A stretch of DNA of 64,000 nt, taken from positions 11,904,001 to 11,968,000 of the forward strand of contig OU612065.1 in NCBI GenBank assembly GCA_914767715.1, read 5' to 3'. The translations under genes and the position numbers were made by a program. Of the stretch, positions 23,686 to 37,372 are shown one piece after another (positions within the stretch are counted from its first letter, which is position 1; each line of letters opens with the position of its first letter). This DNA comes from Membranipora membranacea. Lineage: Eukaryota; Bryozoa; Gymnolaemata; Cheilostomatida; Membraniporidae. The notes under the pieces are model-generated. The model ran no database searches and was not told where the DNA came from. It saw nothing but the letters and a program-made list of their open reading frames with translations.

Positions 23686-26600
23686 ATGGCAACTTGTTTG
23701 CATTTCCAGGTTAGTAATTCATTCAAAAGATCAGGATAAAAAAGTCATCATTAGCCAAACCAGTGTATCAAGAAGTCAAAAAATTATAGATTAATCCTAT
23801 TATGGTGAGTGTGTTTGTTGGCAATACCTTTACAGCATTTATTAAGTGATGAACTCTTTCTTACTTACTTTTTTAATTAAAAAAAATCAAGACAACTTTT
23901 AGTGTAGTAAAGTTAGTATATTAGTTAGTACAGCTAGTAGCTTGGCATGTCAAATTTATCCTGTTTTCACACAATATATGTGTTTGTGAGATGATGCATG
24001 TTTTAGAATAGAAAGTGACAGATGTGAAATTTGCCCATGATCTGAGACACAGTTCACTATAGAATTATTTGTACTCATTCTTCAATTCATCCAATCCATG
24101 TCAAATTGACCTAAGTAAACTGATTGCTTCCCTGGTGCTGGCTATAGCATATTTGTGAACAAAATTTTTGTGCCTCTCCTGCCAGATTTGGAGAAAAAAT
24201 ATACGCATAAGTTGAATATCATGATTTGACTTAAAAGACCATCATTTGACTCCACAACTTTTCATTTCAATTTTGATGGGTGTGGTTAACTGTGTGCTAA
24301 TATCAGTCACAGGACTTCTTATACTTCCAATGAACTCCCTCAGCTCATTGATACTACTATTGATAATCTTTTAAATGATAGTGTAGTACTAGGACACCTG
24401 TTGTAGTAGCCATAGACAGGCTGTGCCTTTGCAAATGGATGTAGTCTTCTGACATCAGCTCAATAACTGACAGAGCCTTATCATAAACTTGATCTATTAA
24501 ATTTACATATTAGGAGTACAAAATATCCATACCTATGTAATTCTGAAGATCTGGCGAGTGCCATGTTATTGCTCCCAGCTATAGGACTACTCAAGATACT
24601 TGATGTTCGCTTGGAATACCACATTAATATTCTGCTTTCTGTATTAAATCATTGGTAAATTCTAATTTAAAGCACTCAGAGTGACAGGGCTGAATGTTGT
24701 GGTTGGGTGTAGGGATCATTTAAGGACTTTTTACTCTCCATCTTTGATATTTAGTAAGCACCTTGCCATTCCCTGCTATTTCTTGGACAAGAGTTGAATA
24801 CTCTATGTCCAATGGCCCTTCAGTCACGATCTTGTAGTACCTTGAACCTACCTCGGTAAATCATGAAAAAAATATCGCTTGCATTGGAAACAATTCTGGC
24901 AACTCCATAGCTAGCTCATGGGCTGAGTCAGGCCTATAAATCTTCGCTTCAAATTGGATGATTCTTGTTGCAAGTGTTGTGTCAGGAAAATTAGAGGGAG
25001 GAGGAAAAGTCTGGTGTGTCTAACTTTCTTGTGGACTCACTCCGGTTATAGTCCACTATTGGCTGTATTGATAGATTTTGATAACTATAATCTGCAGTGA
25101 TGATGAGTGCATCTTGCTCAGTGACTTTATTACAATAAAATATTGCTCTGCTCTACACACTGTTGCCTTTATATTGCAGGCTATCTTGTCACTGATATTA
25201 TTAATGGTCATACCTCGGGCTTACACATTCATAGCCCCAGGAGTAGCCCCTGCTGAGTTTGAGAATTGTGAGCAGGCAAAAGTGCTGGTAAGTACAGTCA
25301 GATGATTCAACTAATTTCCTTTGATAACCAAACAACAAGCCTCCTGATTCCTCTTGAGAGTACGTAGGTGTACACTAAAATTCCACCAGAGTCCTCAGTT
25401 TTTAGTCCGAATAGCAGAATTTTTGACAAAAGTTGTGTGTCTCCTTTTCAGGGAGATAGGAAAAGACCAGATCATCGTTTTTAGTTTGCAATATTTAGTT
25501 GGTCCCTATTATATTTAATCCAGTTATCTAACATTGTTGTAAAGTAGTCTATTCTTGAAAAAACTATCACTTTATGTTTCATTATCTTCAATTCTGTCCT
25601 TGAACTTGAGTTCATTACTAGAATGGAATTCAATAATGTAAATGGAGCAAAATTGATTGATATGAATTTTATGTTGATTTTTTCAGGCAGTCAAACTGAC
25701 TAGCACAAGGACACAATTACCATATGAGTATTACTCCCTACCCTTCTGCAGTTTACCTAAAGAAAAAGTAAATTATAAAACAGAAAATCTCGGTGAAGTT
25801 CTCAGAGGAGACAGAATAGTGAACACTCCATACCAGGTGAGTAACTATAGTCTGATTCTGAAGATACTGGTCGAACTCTCATAGTAACCTAACCATCACA
25901 GGATGTACAACACTTCATCACTTCATACCAGCATTAGCAGTCATTTTGATGAGGTTTGATTATACATCAAACAATTAATGCTTGTCAACATTTAAATAAT
26001 TTTGTCTATTGATAAAGGTTACTTGGTAGTATTTTAACCAAAAGTTGTTGTATGTAATTATATCAGAGTACAGAAAACCAGTAATTTCATGATAGTGTAT
26101 CATCTTACTTGTAATGCAGGCTTGAGGCCTACCGGCTAACACACACACCGCTAACACACACCGCTAACACACACTGTTTTCGTCTTATGTAAGGGAATCA
26201 ATCGCCCCCTGTATTTATTTGTTTACAGTTCCGAGTGAATAGAAATGATACATGTAAAATCCTCTGCCAGTCTAAGAAGTTGTCAGTTGAGGACCAGAAA
26301 CTGATCTACAAGAGAATCATACAGGATTATCATGTTCATCTGTAAGTTAAACTAGAAATGCCGCGATCATAAACGCCACAAAACTTCAGGGGTGTGGATG
26401 ACATACACTCAGGTTGTCGATTGAGTTTATGATGCATGGCCAATTGGCGATGTCATTATAAGTGGAAATTAAAATGTCCATTCCATACCACCTATGAGGT
26501 AGACAGCCTGAGTATCTTTGTCCTATTATGAGTTAGAACTCCCCCACAATTATTCTCAGTGAATACAGCCATAGAATATAGCTCAACAAAAATGTTATAA

Positions 26601-29600
26601 TTGTGGTATAGTAATATACAAATTATATAAAAATAAGGGGTCAATTCAGGCCTTTAGAAGATGGGGATGATATCTTAATGGGTTACAGTTCATTTTCTAT
26701 GCTTTAAGATCAATTTTTGAGGATAAAAATATTTTCCGCATTTTCCAAAAAAGATATTTCTTTCAATTGATTTTTACAAAAAAACACTCATATGATACAG
26801 TGGTGATGTCTCAATGTCTTTCCAGTAGTTTTTTTTAGCATCATCATCAAATTCAAGGTGAAAAACGATTTTCCGCGTTTTCCAAAAATGAAAAAACCTG
26901 AAATTCAGGCCTTTAAAAGATGGGGATGATATCTTACTGGGTTACAGTTCATTTTCTATGCTTTGAGATCAATTTTTGAGGGAAAAAATATTTTCCGCAT
27001 TTTTCACAAAAAAAATTTTTTCAATTGATATTTACCAAAAACACTCATATCGGGTTCTGGAAACCGCGGAAAGGCGGAAAATCAGTTTCATTGCGGAAAA
27101 CTGATTTCCCGCGTTTTCCAGAACCCGTTAAATAGGTACCGTTACAAAACAGTTAAACCACCAAGTAGTAAAAGAGATGATAATGCAATAATATCTGGCT
27201 TTACCGGGATTTAAACTCGGGCCTCTCGCGCAACAAGCATGTTATAATTGTGTTATAATTTATAAAAATAATAATAAAATATTAATTTGTCACAGACCGA
27301 GATTAGCCACTCAGCCACACCTGCCCACTGAAGCATAGAGATTTATTCTAGAAATGATTGGGTTAAGTTACCTTTTGTGTCATCTTGTGTAATTTTTCTT
27401 TTTTTTCAAGCAAAGATGGCCAAAAATGTGTAAAAAAATGTTATATGGACATGCGCGACTGGTTTTACTACACATATGTGGTTGAAGACAGGACTTTGAT
27501 TCAGCCATTTCTTCTATTTTCCACAAAAAAAACATTTTGAAAAAAGTGTCATGAGGCACTGGATATGGGTTTCTTTTGTTTTTTATACAAATGCGTCTAT
27601 CATAAAGACAAAACTGAAGTTTTGTGGACCATTCAGTGCTCAAACTGAGTATTATACTTCAATCTCCTCTCCAGGCTCAACAACTTTGAGTGAGATTTTG
27701 TCTTTCCGTCAGCATGTGCAGTATGTTCTGTACATTAGGCCCATGTGTTTGATTTTAAAACTCATCTTCATGTCACACACAAATACCTGATGGCTTCTTT
27801 GCATTCATTTAGATTGACAGACAATTTGCCAATAGCCACTCCATACACAAACAGAGGTGGGGCTCAAATGTTCGAAAATGGATTCATGCTTGGAATGATG
27901 AATGAGAACAAAATCTACCTACATAATCACTTGGAGTTCACTGTTAGATATCACACTTATGAGAAAGTTTTCAGGATTGTGGGTTTTGAAGTTCATCCCA
28001 AAAGGTGAGATACGCAGTAATATATAATATTATATACAATATATTAGGTAAATTTTTTAATTCTCGCTTATTGCTCAAACTGTTGATGTACAGACTCTTG
28101 ACTAATAATAGAATTCAAGCATAATGAGACATCTGAACAGCTTTTCTATGCAAGTTTCTTGGCTGATAAAATGCCAGTATAATTGAATACATAAAAAGCA
28201 TGTGTCAACTTGACAAGCTGTTAAATCTCCCTTGCTTTTCGTCAACTTTCTAGGAGTTATCCTTCAAAATAATTCCTACCACCCAAAATTTAGACCTTTT
28301 TTTGTTGAATTTTGTAGCTTAGCAAATGGGGAACTTGTAGAAGATAAACCAACTGAAAATGATATGTGTACACCTTTGGAAGACACAACCCCACTGAAGA
28401 ACTGTCGCAGACCCGATAATAAGAAGAGTAATGAGTTCGATTTCTTTGAGATACCTAAAGAACCAAAAGGTCAGTTATAGTAAGAAGGAAATGCTTCTTA
28501 CTTTAGAAAGTACTTGCATTGCCGTGGAAATATTTCATTGCATACTCTGTATACAATATACCTTCTATGTAGACAAAACGTTGGAAGGATGATGCTAGCA
28601 CATCTCCTGAATGATGGACCATGTCACGGTCATGTACTGTCAGTATATATCTTTTTGTCCGTTCAGAAAGAACCTGAATATGCTCATTTTAAGTGTACAG
28701 TCTTTTTTTATCCTGAAACCATGAAAATCCACACAGCGAATATTTGCAGATGCACATGATCATACTCGAAGGTTTTTCAAATTACCAACAATTAAGAAAC
28801 TCAATATACTAAATGGGATCGGTTAGAACTCCCATCATACACACAGCATTGTCCTATAACTTTCTATTTGTATAACCCAATTCTCTTGCTCTGTTGAAGT
28901 AGTAGAAGTTGTTTTATTTGTAGCTGAAATGACTGTGAACTTCTCATACTCATTGGTCTGGGAGAGGAGTAATGTTCAGTGGGCATCCCGATGGGATACA
29001 TATTTATCTATGAGTAACGCCCAGATCCACTGGTTCTCCATTCTCAACTCATTGGTTGTTGTGTTCTTCCTGGCTGGAGTCTTAGCCGCCATCATCATCA
29101 GAACTCTAAAGAAAGATATTGCCAACTATAACAGACTCGACGAAGAAATGGTAATCTTTATTATCGATGGATGAGTGAAGCATTTTCAACCTATAAACTT
29201 TGCTTTCAACTTTGCCATCATTCAATCCCACAATGAAATTAGATTATATTTATGTAATTTGGCCGTGCTGATTTAGACTGCACTGCCAGGCATTGTTTGA
29301 TTGCAGTAAATTGAAGCGTCTTCTGATGCAGTAATCTTAAGAAGTTTTTCGTATCTCGGCACATCTGTGCCTCACGCCTGCACATGAAATATTCACTGTG
29401 TAGACTTGTTTAGTTAAATTTCAAAATACCTCTTTTGTTTAGGAGGAGGCTCTAGAGGAGTCGGGGTGGAAGTTGGTACATGGTGATGTATTCAGACCTC
29501 CCAGATATCATATGTTACTCAGCGCTCTACTTGGAACTGGTGTGCAGCTATTCGGTCTCACAACTCTCATCATTGGTAGGTTATGTGTTGAAATAATCGG

Positions 29601-32538
29601 GTTGTGCCCGTGGCAATATTGTGGAGTTGCGAAAAGGAAATAATATTGCTTGACCAGATTTATCTGTATACTCAATAAATAGTTGTATTGTCGAGCTAGA
29701 GATAATGTTTGCAGTTTGATTTTACGGAGATGATAAGTCAGTTGTGTATATTTCAGTGATTGCTATGTTGGGTATGCTCTCTCCTGCAAGCAGAGGAACT
29801 CTAATGACATCTGGTATACTTGTCTATGTCTTTATGGGGTAAGTAGAAATAAGTTAATTTAGTTTATGGTACATAGTAAACCTTTATCCCTACATGGTAA
29901 ACATCTGTTCATTTATCCATCTCTCGGTATACTTGGAAATTGTCCTACTGATATTTGCCTTTTCAGATGGTTGAGGCTTTACAATATGAAACAAATGATT
30001 TTAGTTCTTCCACACTTTCATTCGATAATTTGGGACTAGTGCCTCATGCCAGTCTTGTGCACACCTCATGTATCTGAGGCGGAGATCATCACAAGCTTAT
30101 TTCCAACTAATTAAACTTTGACATAACTGCGTACTAGAACTATATAAATAATAGTCACAAATGCAGATTCTGTAGTTAGATGATAGTTTATTCAACACCA
30201 GGTTACCAAAATATGTTTCAGCAGATTGAGCATGCTCTGCTCCATGTTGCTGATATCATATCATCATTCATTAATACCTGTACATGTATTATAGTGTGAT
30301 CGCTGGATTCCATGCCGGACGGATGTATAAGACCCTGAAGGGACTGAAGTGGAAGAGAGCTGCGCTTATGGTAAATAAATTTTTTGGTTCATTATCTTCC
30401 ATGAAAATATTTGTTTACTTGATCATAAATACATATTCGACTTGTTTAGTGCATTGAAAATTCTTGTATTTTTTCTAAGAGTTTGTGATTGGGTTTTTTT
30501 CTGAGTTGATTTTTCCGACAAAATGGTACGCCTGTATTACTCACAGTTGTGCAAATTTTGCTGGAACCGCACTTTATATGTGATCTTGACTAAGTTTGGG
30601 AAACTTCCCAATCAATAACATGATATGTACCATCTGAGGATTCAATATGTATATTGGTGTGTTATTTGTAGACAAGTTGTCTGTACCCAGCCATCATATG
30701 TGGAGGAGGCTTCCTCATGAACTTCTTCATATGGGGAAAGAAATCCTCTGGAGCTGTAAGTATGCTCATGTATATATGTGGGGACTTTTTTATGCACTCC
30801 GCCAATGTGAGAGCCCAAATCCCTCCTCTTAACATGTCTGATTTAACTGCTCTAAAACTCTTTTACAAAATTATGCATTTATTCACGTTTTGTTGCCATA
30901 ATGAAATTAAACACTTGCATAACCATCAATTGAGATATATAAAGACAAGCTATCAAGAAATATAGTGACAGTGACTCCCTTTTGTAAGTATTCGCATAAC
31001 TAATAGCACGTGAAAAGTTTGGAATTGTCTTTTTAATTTCCAATGGAAGACGACTGTTATTTACCCATCACGCAAAACATTCAAGAGAATGTTTTGCTGT
31101 CTGAGAACTCTGGTAGGATGAATGCCATCTAAAGCCTAACAAAGCTATATCAGTTATCATATATATTTTTTAACAGATTCCTTTCACGACCATGCTGGCA
31201 ATTCTCGCTCTATGGTTTGGTATTTCTGTTCCGCTGGTATTCCTCGGATTCTTCTTTGGCTATCGCAAACATCCATATGATCATCCCGTAAGGACCAATC
31301 AGATACCTCGACAAGTACCTGAACAACCTTGGTATCTCTCTCCTATCCCAGCGTAAGTCTGAGTACATATCTCCTTTACCGTATTGATGTAGTTAGACAC
31401 GAAAAAAGCGGTTGTAACCCAACGTCACTCGATTATCAATGAGGGCACATTACCTTTATTGGCAGCTATGTCATGTTGGCTTTCCATGATTCGTTGTCAC
31501 CAATATTTTTGCTGCGAAGCTTTCTGTTTAGAATCATTAGATCAGTTGAAAACCAGTAATGTATTGTATGCTTTCTTTTCTTTATAGTGCGCTGATCGCT
31601 GGAATTCTACCATTTGGAGCCATGTTCATAGAGCTGTTCTTTATTTTCTCGGTAAGCTTATACCTGATTCTGAAACAATATCATGTGGTTCTCTTCCATG
31701 CGATCCTAGATCACTTTTGGAGTTGCAAAAATCATGTTTACTTAGTTTTAGGAGTCAGTCTGCATAACAAAATTGATTTACTCTATTTCAGGCGCTGTGG
31801 CAGAACCAGTTCTATTATCTATTTGGCTTCCTATTCCTTGTATATGTTATACTGGTGGTAGCCTGCTCACAAATCTCAATTGTTCTTGTCTACTTCCAAC
31901 TCTGTGCTGAGGTAAGTAGAGTGTGGGATACAAAGGCCTACCGCTAGCTGTTTATGGGTGTAAACATTATTATTTGCTCTAACATGAGACGATTGTGCTC
32001 CTGTGTTTCAAATGTGTGGTCCCGGCAATTCATCCGAATAATATAATAATAGTTATACATTTATTGTCAGCAACAATTCATCATCTCTAATTTTTTTCAT
32101 GGTGTGACCAAAACTAAAAAGGCAAAAAAGAAATATTCAGCAAAAACACCAGACTATGCCAATGAACTGTAAAAGTGTTGCAGTTGCCTTCTCTTGAATA
32201 TTTTTATAGTATTGGTGCTTCTCAATCATATGGACCAGGATTATCATACCTTGCTTAACACTGACAGTGTTGTACAGTTATGTCATTTTATATTGTAGGA
32301 CTACCATTGGTGGTGGAAGTCATTCGTAGTGAGTGGTGGATCGGCGCTGTATCTCATGGGCTATTCTATATTTTATTTCTTCAACCGCCTCAATATCATG
32401 GGTTTCACACCCACTCTGCTGTATTTCATGTACTCATTCCTCATGTCTATTTCTTTCTGGATGCTTACTGGCACCATAGGGTTCTATGCCGCATATATAT
32501 TCATCCGAAAGATATACGGAGCTATCAAAATAGACTAG
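23686..32538 (+). CDS. TM9SF4: Transmembrane 9 superfamily member (TM9SF4-like), 15 exons, 646 aa
   Basis: Exons: 23686-23709, 25180-25287, 25687-25836, 26229-26341, 27813-28004, 28318-28469, 28924-29150, 29443-29575, 29757-29838, 30295-30370, 30672-30755, 31177-31352, 31588-31651, 31792-31911, 32299-32538. All junctions are GT-AG with consistent phase and total 1941 nt; human TM9SF4 is 642 aa. Residues 1-24 form a signal peptide, followed by a lumenal domain with [25 protein letters not shown] and IYLHNHL. The first membrane span (about 285-308) precedes [11 protein letters not shown], then HGDVFRPP and eight more predicted spans with [13 protein letters not shown]. The protein ends KID, matching the family's C-terminal KxD/E Golgi-retention/COPI signal. 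The family acts in endomembrane sorting of membrane proteins. Exon 1 is the least certain: an ATG in good context, GTTAGT donor, phase 0. TM9SF2 is the alternative paralogue, but NRND/KKLS-region matches favour TM9SF4. Confidence 0.93.
26645..27127. repeat. Direct duplication plus a long hairpin in TM9SF4 intron 4
   Basis: About 26645-26790 and 26901-27050 are near-identical direct repeats (TTCAGGCCTTTARAAGATGG ... TTTTCCGCATTTT). Directly after the second copy, 27051-27127 is an imperfect inverted repeat whose arms start CGGGTTCTGGAAA and end TTTTCCAGAACCCG around an 8-12 base loop. It looks like a foldback/MITE-like insertion. Confidence 0.7.
27185..27335 (-). mobile_element. Interrupted tRNA-like element
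   Basis: Read on the minus strand, GGTGTGGCTGAGTGGCTAATC (about 27299-27318) is a Ser/Leu-type tRNA A-box region, and CCCGAGTTTAAATCCCGG (about 27202-27220) is a T-arm/B-box. Between them lies an AT-rich stretch of about 65 bases in place of an anticodon arm. It is a tRNA pseudogene or SINE head, not a working tRNA. It lies in TM9SF4 intron 4. Confidence 0.4.
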
Positions 32539-33221
32539 ACCCAGCCCACTAGTGCTAACGCCATTGTCAGCATATAGGAAATTGGATCGAATTCCATGCA
32601 AAACAGTTATTCCGTCAAAGTTTGACTTACACTATGATTAATGGTGATATCATCATACCGGTATGAATGGTAGTATTGATGTGGGGTATGCTGCTAGCTC
32701 AACACTCTAATGACTTCTTTCACAATCAAGTGCTGTTCAAAGGTTACTCTGGAGCATAATACCAATTTAACCAGGAGACATGAACATTTAGTCATGTGAA
32801 ATGAATTATGTGAGTTCCTTACTTTGGTTTGCGCTTTGTGTTTCAACATATTTCTTGATGTGCACTTTGTTTTAGGGCGGTCAATATGGCCTTTCCCTAC
32901 AATCGTTGCTTTGCCCTAATATTCCTAATACCCCCTGTATCACAAGGAGTAAGATGTTGTCTATTAGAAATAGTCTGCCTTCATATGGGTTTAAATCTCT
33001 TTATCTCTGAGCGTGTTGTCTGGTCAGCCAGAACAATCATGTAATTCTTTACTTATGATATTTATCTATTTCCAAAAATAAGGTATGCCCAAGTTAATCC
33101 TGTATAATATAAGAGTAAATATTAAATTAAAAGGTCTCCCTGGAACTAGTAGTCATTTTTGGCTCCCATAGATTAATTATATTACCTCTTATTTCTGTGC
33201 GAAAAGTTACTCATAATTTCA

Positions 33222-33259
33222 AATAAAAAGCTACCATGCACATATATCAAGCCTTTATT
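33222..33259. terminator. Convergent poly(A) signals of TM9SF4 (+) and UROD (-)
   Basis: AATAAA on the plus strand at 33222-33227 lies about 690 bases after the TM9SF4 stop. AATAAA on the minus strand (TTTATT at 33254-33259) lies about 170 bases after the UROD stop. Cleavage 10-30 bases downstream of each would make the two mRNAs meet or overlap by their 3' ends. Confidence 0.6.
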
Positions 33260-33426
33260 CTTTCACATATTAAGAACATTACCATGGGTCAAACCAACAG
33301 TATCACAAAGTACATAAGGAAGTAGATAATAGTGGAAAGGTGTCAATGTGGAAGAGACTAAAAAAATCTTATCTAGCACTATATAATCATAATAATAATA
33401 AAAATAGATCCGAAGACTGGAGTGCA

Positions 33427-36400
33427 TTAAAAGTCATCAGTGGGATTCTCTGAATATTTATGTACAGCATCAATGTAAGCACCGAGGTGTTCTGGGTCAT
33501 GATCTGGGTACATGCCGTGCCCGAGATTAGCTATCCAGCGTTGAGTTCCAAACTCCTTAACCAACTGCTTCGCATTCTCTGCAATCTCCTCCTGAAAGAT
33601 AGATAAATCATTGAAAATGAATATAGCTAGCTCGTGGTTGGTACAAGCACTGTATTTGTTTCAATTTCCTTGAGAAATTCTTTATATCATACATTTACTG
33701 TGTTGCTCCAAAAAATTGCACCAGCAGGCCCAAAGTAGTCGTCATCGGACTTACCTTACTAGCATACAAAGCACAAGGATCGAGATTTCCTTGTAATGTG
33801 ACCTTCTCCCCGCACTGACTTCTGGCGTGTTTGGGTTTTATTGTCCAATCAAGACTGACCACATCGTAACCACTGTCTGCAAGCTCTTCAAGGGCATAGT
33901 GTGTATCCTTTGCAAATACTACCTGAGAATGAAAATGTAAAAACAAGTGTAATAAAAGCCAGATGGTGCCTTCCTGCAAGTTAAATGGCTAGTAAATTTT
34001 CATAACAAACGAGATCAGTATCATACAGCAGGGTGAAATATATGAAAGGGAATAGATACACAATATATTCTACACATAATTTCTGTAGTCCTAAACATAG
34101 TAGCCTCGTCATTATTATCTCATTTTACTCCATGATTATCTAAAAATTTGTGTCAAACAACCAAATAAGCTCCCATATATCACACTAGTCAAACCTAGCA
34201 TAGGAAAGACAACTTACCATGGGGACCGGCTCCACTCCTTTCTCTTTTAACATTTCCTTAGTTTTCTTAGAAATATATCTGAGATATGGAAGAGCAAACT
34301 TTGCAAAGGTAGCTGGCCCAAGCATGCCGGCATGTGAATCAAACACCTGAACCATCTACAATTATGATGATCCAAAATTATTCATAATGTGATTTCCTTT
34401 GATAATACATACGAATAAAGATGTTAAGGATTGTGAATGAAAAATGAATCCATATTTACTAGAAATTTATTCTCGCAATAACTAGCTTTTGAGCCCATCA
34501 GTGACATTAATACAGGTTTTATGTTTGTTTAATTTCAAAACCGACCTTTTTATCAGATATCTTAGTTGACGTTTGTACTAACCTGAGCACCAGCACATAT
34601 TTGAGAGACAAGGTGGTCTGTACACACATCAGCTAACAGCTGCAGTAACTTTTGACTAGCTTCAGGATAGACATATAACCACTTCTTAGATTTAGAATAT
34701 GTCTTAGAACCACCACCTTCTATCATATAAGCCATCAGTGTCCACTGCAATTAGGAAACAGTGAATATAATATCTAATTGTTAGGATAACTTAGAATTTA
34801 GACCTGAATGAATGGAGTAAGCTGCTGTAATAACACGGTGTAGCTACCCTTCTGCTTTCTTCTCAGAATCAAATTGCACACGCTAATGAGGCACACAGCT
34901 TTTATAGTGAGAGCATGGCTTCGGAAAAATGATGACTTAAATTCTGTTGCAGAGCGATAAATAAATTCACACTTTGGTAACCAAATAGCAATATTCATAC
35001 TGGCATGTTTGATAACAATTTATCAAGGTGTTGATACTAGAAGCCAGTGAGGCTTAGTGAAATTCAGAGACTTACAGGAGCACCAGTAAAGCCAATCAGG
35101 GGACATTGTCCGTCTATCTTCATTCTGGTGAGGGTTATGGCATCATACACATATTTCAGACTTTTTTTCACATTGCATTTCCAGTCTAGTTTCGCCATGT
35201 CTTCTGGGGTTATCAATGGCTCTGGGAATGAGGGACCCTAAGGAAAAAAATCATTAATCAACAATACATCAATCACTATATAACTAATGAGGAATGACAT
35301 TGAGAATTGCTGCATAACATGAAAAACTCTAAATGTCTGAATAAAAGAACCTGATGAAGTTGCAGATGAAGAAGAGAGACAACACAAATTTATGCATCAC
35401 TGCATAAGCTATCATATTCACCGTGACGAGAACCCATTTATTACGAGACACTATGACATATGAATATGAAGATCCAACAAAAAAAATGGGCTCGGTGGAC
35501 TGACTAAGTGGACCTTTTTTTTGAAAATGTACTATCATGACTGCCATAGTTCCAAATATCCAATCCACTTTTTTTTATACCACACCTATAGTTCACATAC
35601 AACTGCATAATATATTCTTGTGTCTGTGACGAGAGTAGTTTTCCTGGATATTCTACCAACTTGTAATTACTGGTAGATCACACATAAACCATCAAATCTT
35701 CCTATGCTCTTTTTTCTCATGTTACCCCATTATTTTTAATTAGGTGTTCCTATTTTAGTGCAGCAAAAATTTCGTCATGTTAGTTGTGCAACTCAATATG
35801 CGATTGTTGGGGTCAGTAGAATGATATCATGATAATGTCTATCACAGATAAATGAAGCCCAGTGACTGTTTCATATATCAAGGAAAAAGAAAAACTTCCT
35901 TGTTCCTTTAAACATTGATTGAGTTAATTTGTAACTATTAAAACATCACATAGTCACTATCTAGCCATAATTAATGCCAGCTACTGAGTGGTTTGCTTAC
36001 CTTGCCAGGGATCATTTCGACAGTCATACCCAACGCTTGGGGCACCACAAGGATATCTGAGAAGATGATTGAGGCATCAAAGTCAAACCTTCTCAGAGGC
36101 TAAAATAAAGGAACACATTTTCATTAATCCAAATTGAGTATAAACCAGATGGGGACAGCACACTACAAACACATCGATCAATCATTAAATTAAATTTTGA
36201 CAATATAATAACCGGGTACACAGAATAAAGACTTACCTGCAATGTTACTTCACAAGCCAGCTCTGGTGTCCGGCAAACTTTGAAAAATTCTGCTTCAGCT
36301 CTTACTTCACGAAACTCTGTGAATTAATTGTAAACAGCGTTATAGTTTTAGATGTAGCTGATGAGCATACAATAATGATGTAAGACTGAATTTGCAATCT

Positions 36401-37047
36401 CCTTTATTTTTGGTAAGCAAATTTACTCTCATTGGCTTTTACCCTACGTGCTGTGATTGAAACACACCTGGAAGATATCGTCCAGCTTGTCGCATCGCCC
36501 ATACTGGAACGCGTTCAACCTTCTCCCCTTTCGCAGCACGCAGAATTAAGTCATTCTTCATAGGTGGAAACTCCTGTGTCTTCACAGCCTAAAGAGGATT
36601 GACACAAGTTTATTTAAAAACAAATTTGTGATTTTAAAGGGATCTCCTCGCTTATCATTCAACAAGGAATTGATGTTCAACTGTCCGCATGGAGTAACCT
36701 TGACGCGATAAAATATCCTATCAATTTGCCTAATGTTCTATCTTAAGTGATGCATTGAGTAATTGATGGGTACCATTATTATCATGGGCACAAGGAAGCA
36801 GTTCTAACGAACATTACTAACAGCCAGTATCATCTATTGAACATACTAATAATATAGTATAAATAATGCCCCATCATCATGACTATGATGGATTTTTTTT
36901 TTAAATTATTACTAACAAAATAAGATCAAAGACTACTGAATTCTTGGATACATCATACAGGTGTTAGTAAAATAATTCACTTCTAACATCATAGTAGAAC
37001 AAATGGCACTGCTAATCTCTTACCAACGTGTCATCTTCACAATCCAT
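33427..37047 (-). CDS. UROD: Uroporphyrinogen decarboxylase, 9 exons, 372 aa
   Basis: Exons in transcript order: 37047-37024, 36588-36468, 36316-36237, 36099-36001, 35237-35076, 34744-34583, 34355-34218, 33922-33755, 33591-33427. They join in phase to 1119 nt; human UROD is 367 aa. The enzyme removes four acetate carboxyls from uroporphyrinogen III to give coproporphyrinogen III, a cytosolic step of heme synthesis needing no cofactor. Signature 1, [10 protein letters not shown], spans residues 40-49 across the exon 2/3 junction. The catalytic or substrate residues are all present: Arg41, Arg45, Asp90 (FSDIL), Tyr168 (AYMIEGG) and His343 (NLGHG), each offset by four from human Arg37, Arg41, Asp86, Tyr164 and His339. 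Signature 2, GFTGAPWTLM, crosses the exon 5/6 junction. Divergent to SF3A1. Nothing looks broken. Confidence 0.97.
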
Positions 37048-37372
37048 TTTGTTGAGTAATCACTTCTTCCTTTAACTTAGCCAGAATGTTGTTTGATTGT
37101 CTTGTGGCGTTTTTGAAACACCTCCCCACTTTTAAAGGATCTCAGGATTTTGCTATCATCTTTCATCCTTGACATTTTTCTTCTATTTTTGGAAATCTGA
37201 TTGGATTAGACGCAGATATTTTGTTAAATTAATGTTAATTGGTCAATTTCACAGGAAACACTACTGTAGCCATCTTTAATGTGAAAATTTAGATTTATCT
37301 TAAAAAAACATCATTTTCTTTAAAATTGATGAAAAGTGAAAAGCATCTATACTTTTTCAAAACTTAGCAGTC
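37048..37372. promoter_or_regulatory. Bidirectional promoter between UROD and SF3A1
   Basis: Only 325 bases separate the two start codons, so both promoters and both 5' UTRs must lie here, unless upstream non-coding exons exist. Two inverted CCAAT boxes (ATTGG at 37200-37204 and 37238-37242) are visible. No convincing TATA box is placed for either gene. The interval is AT-rich, not a CpG island. Confidence 0.6.
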
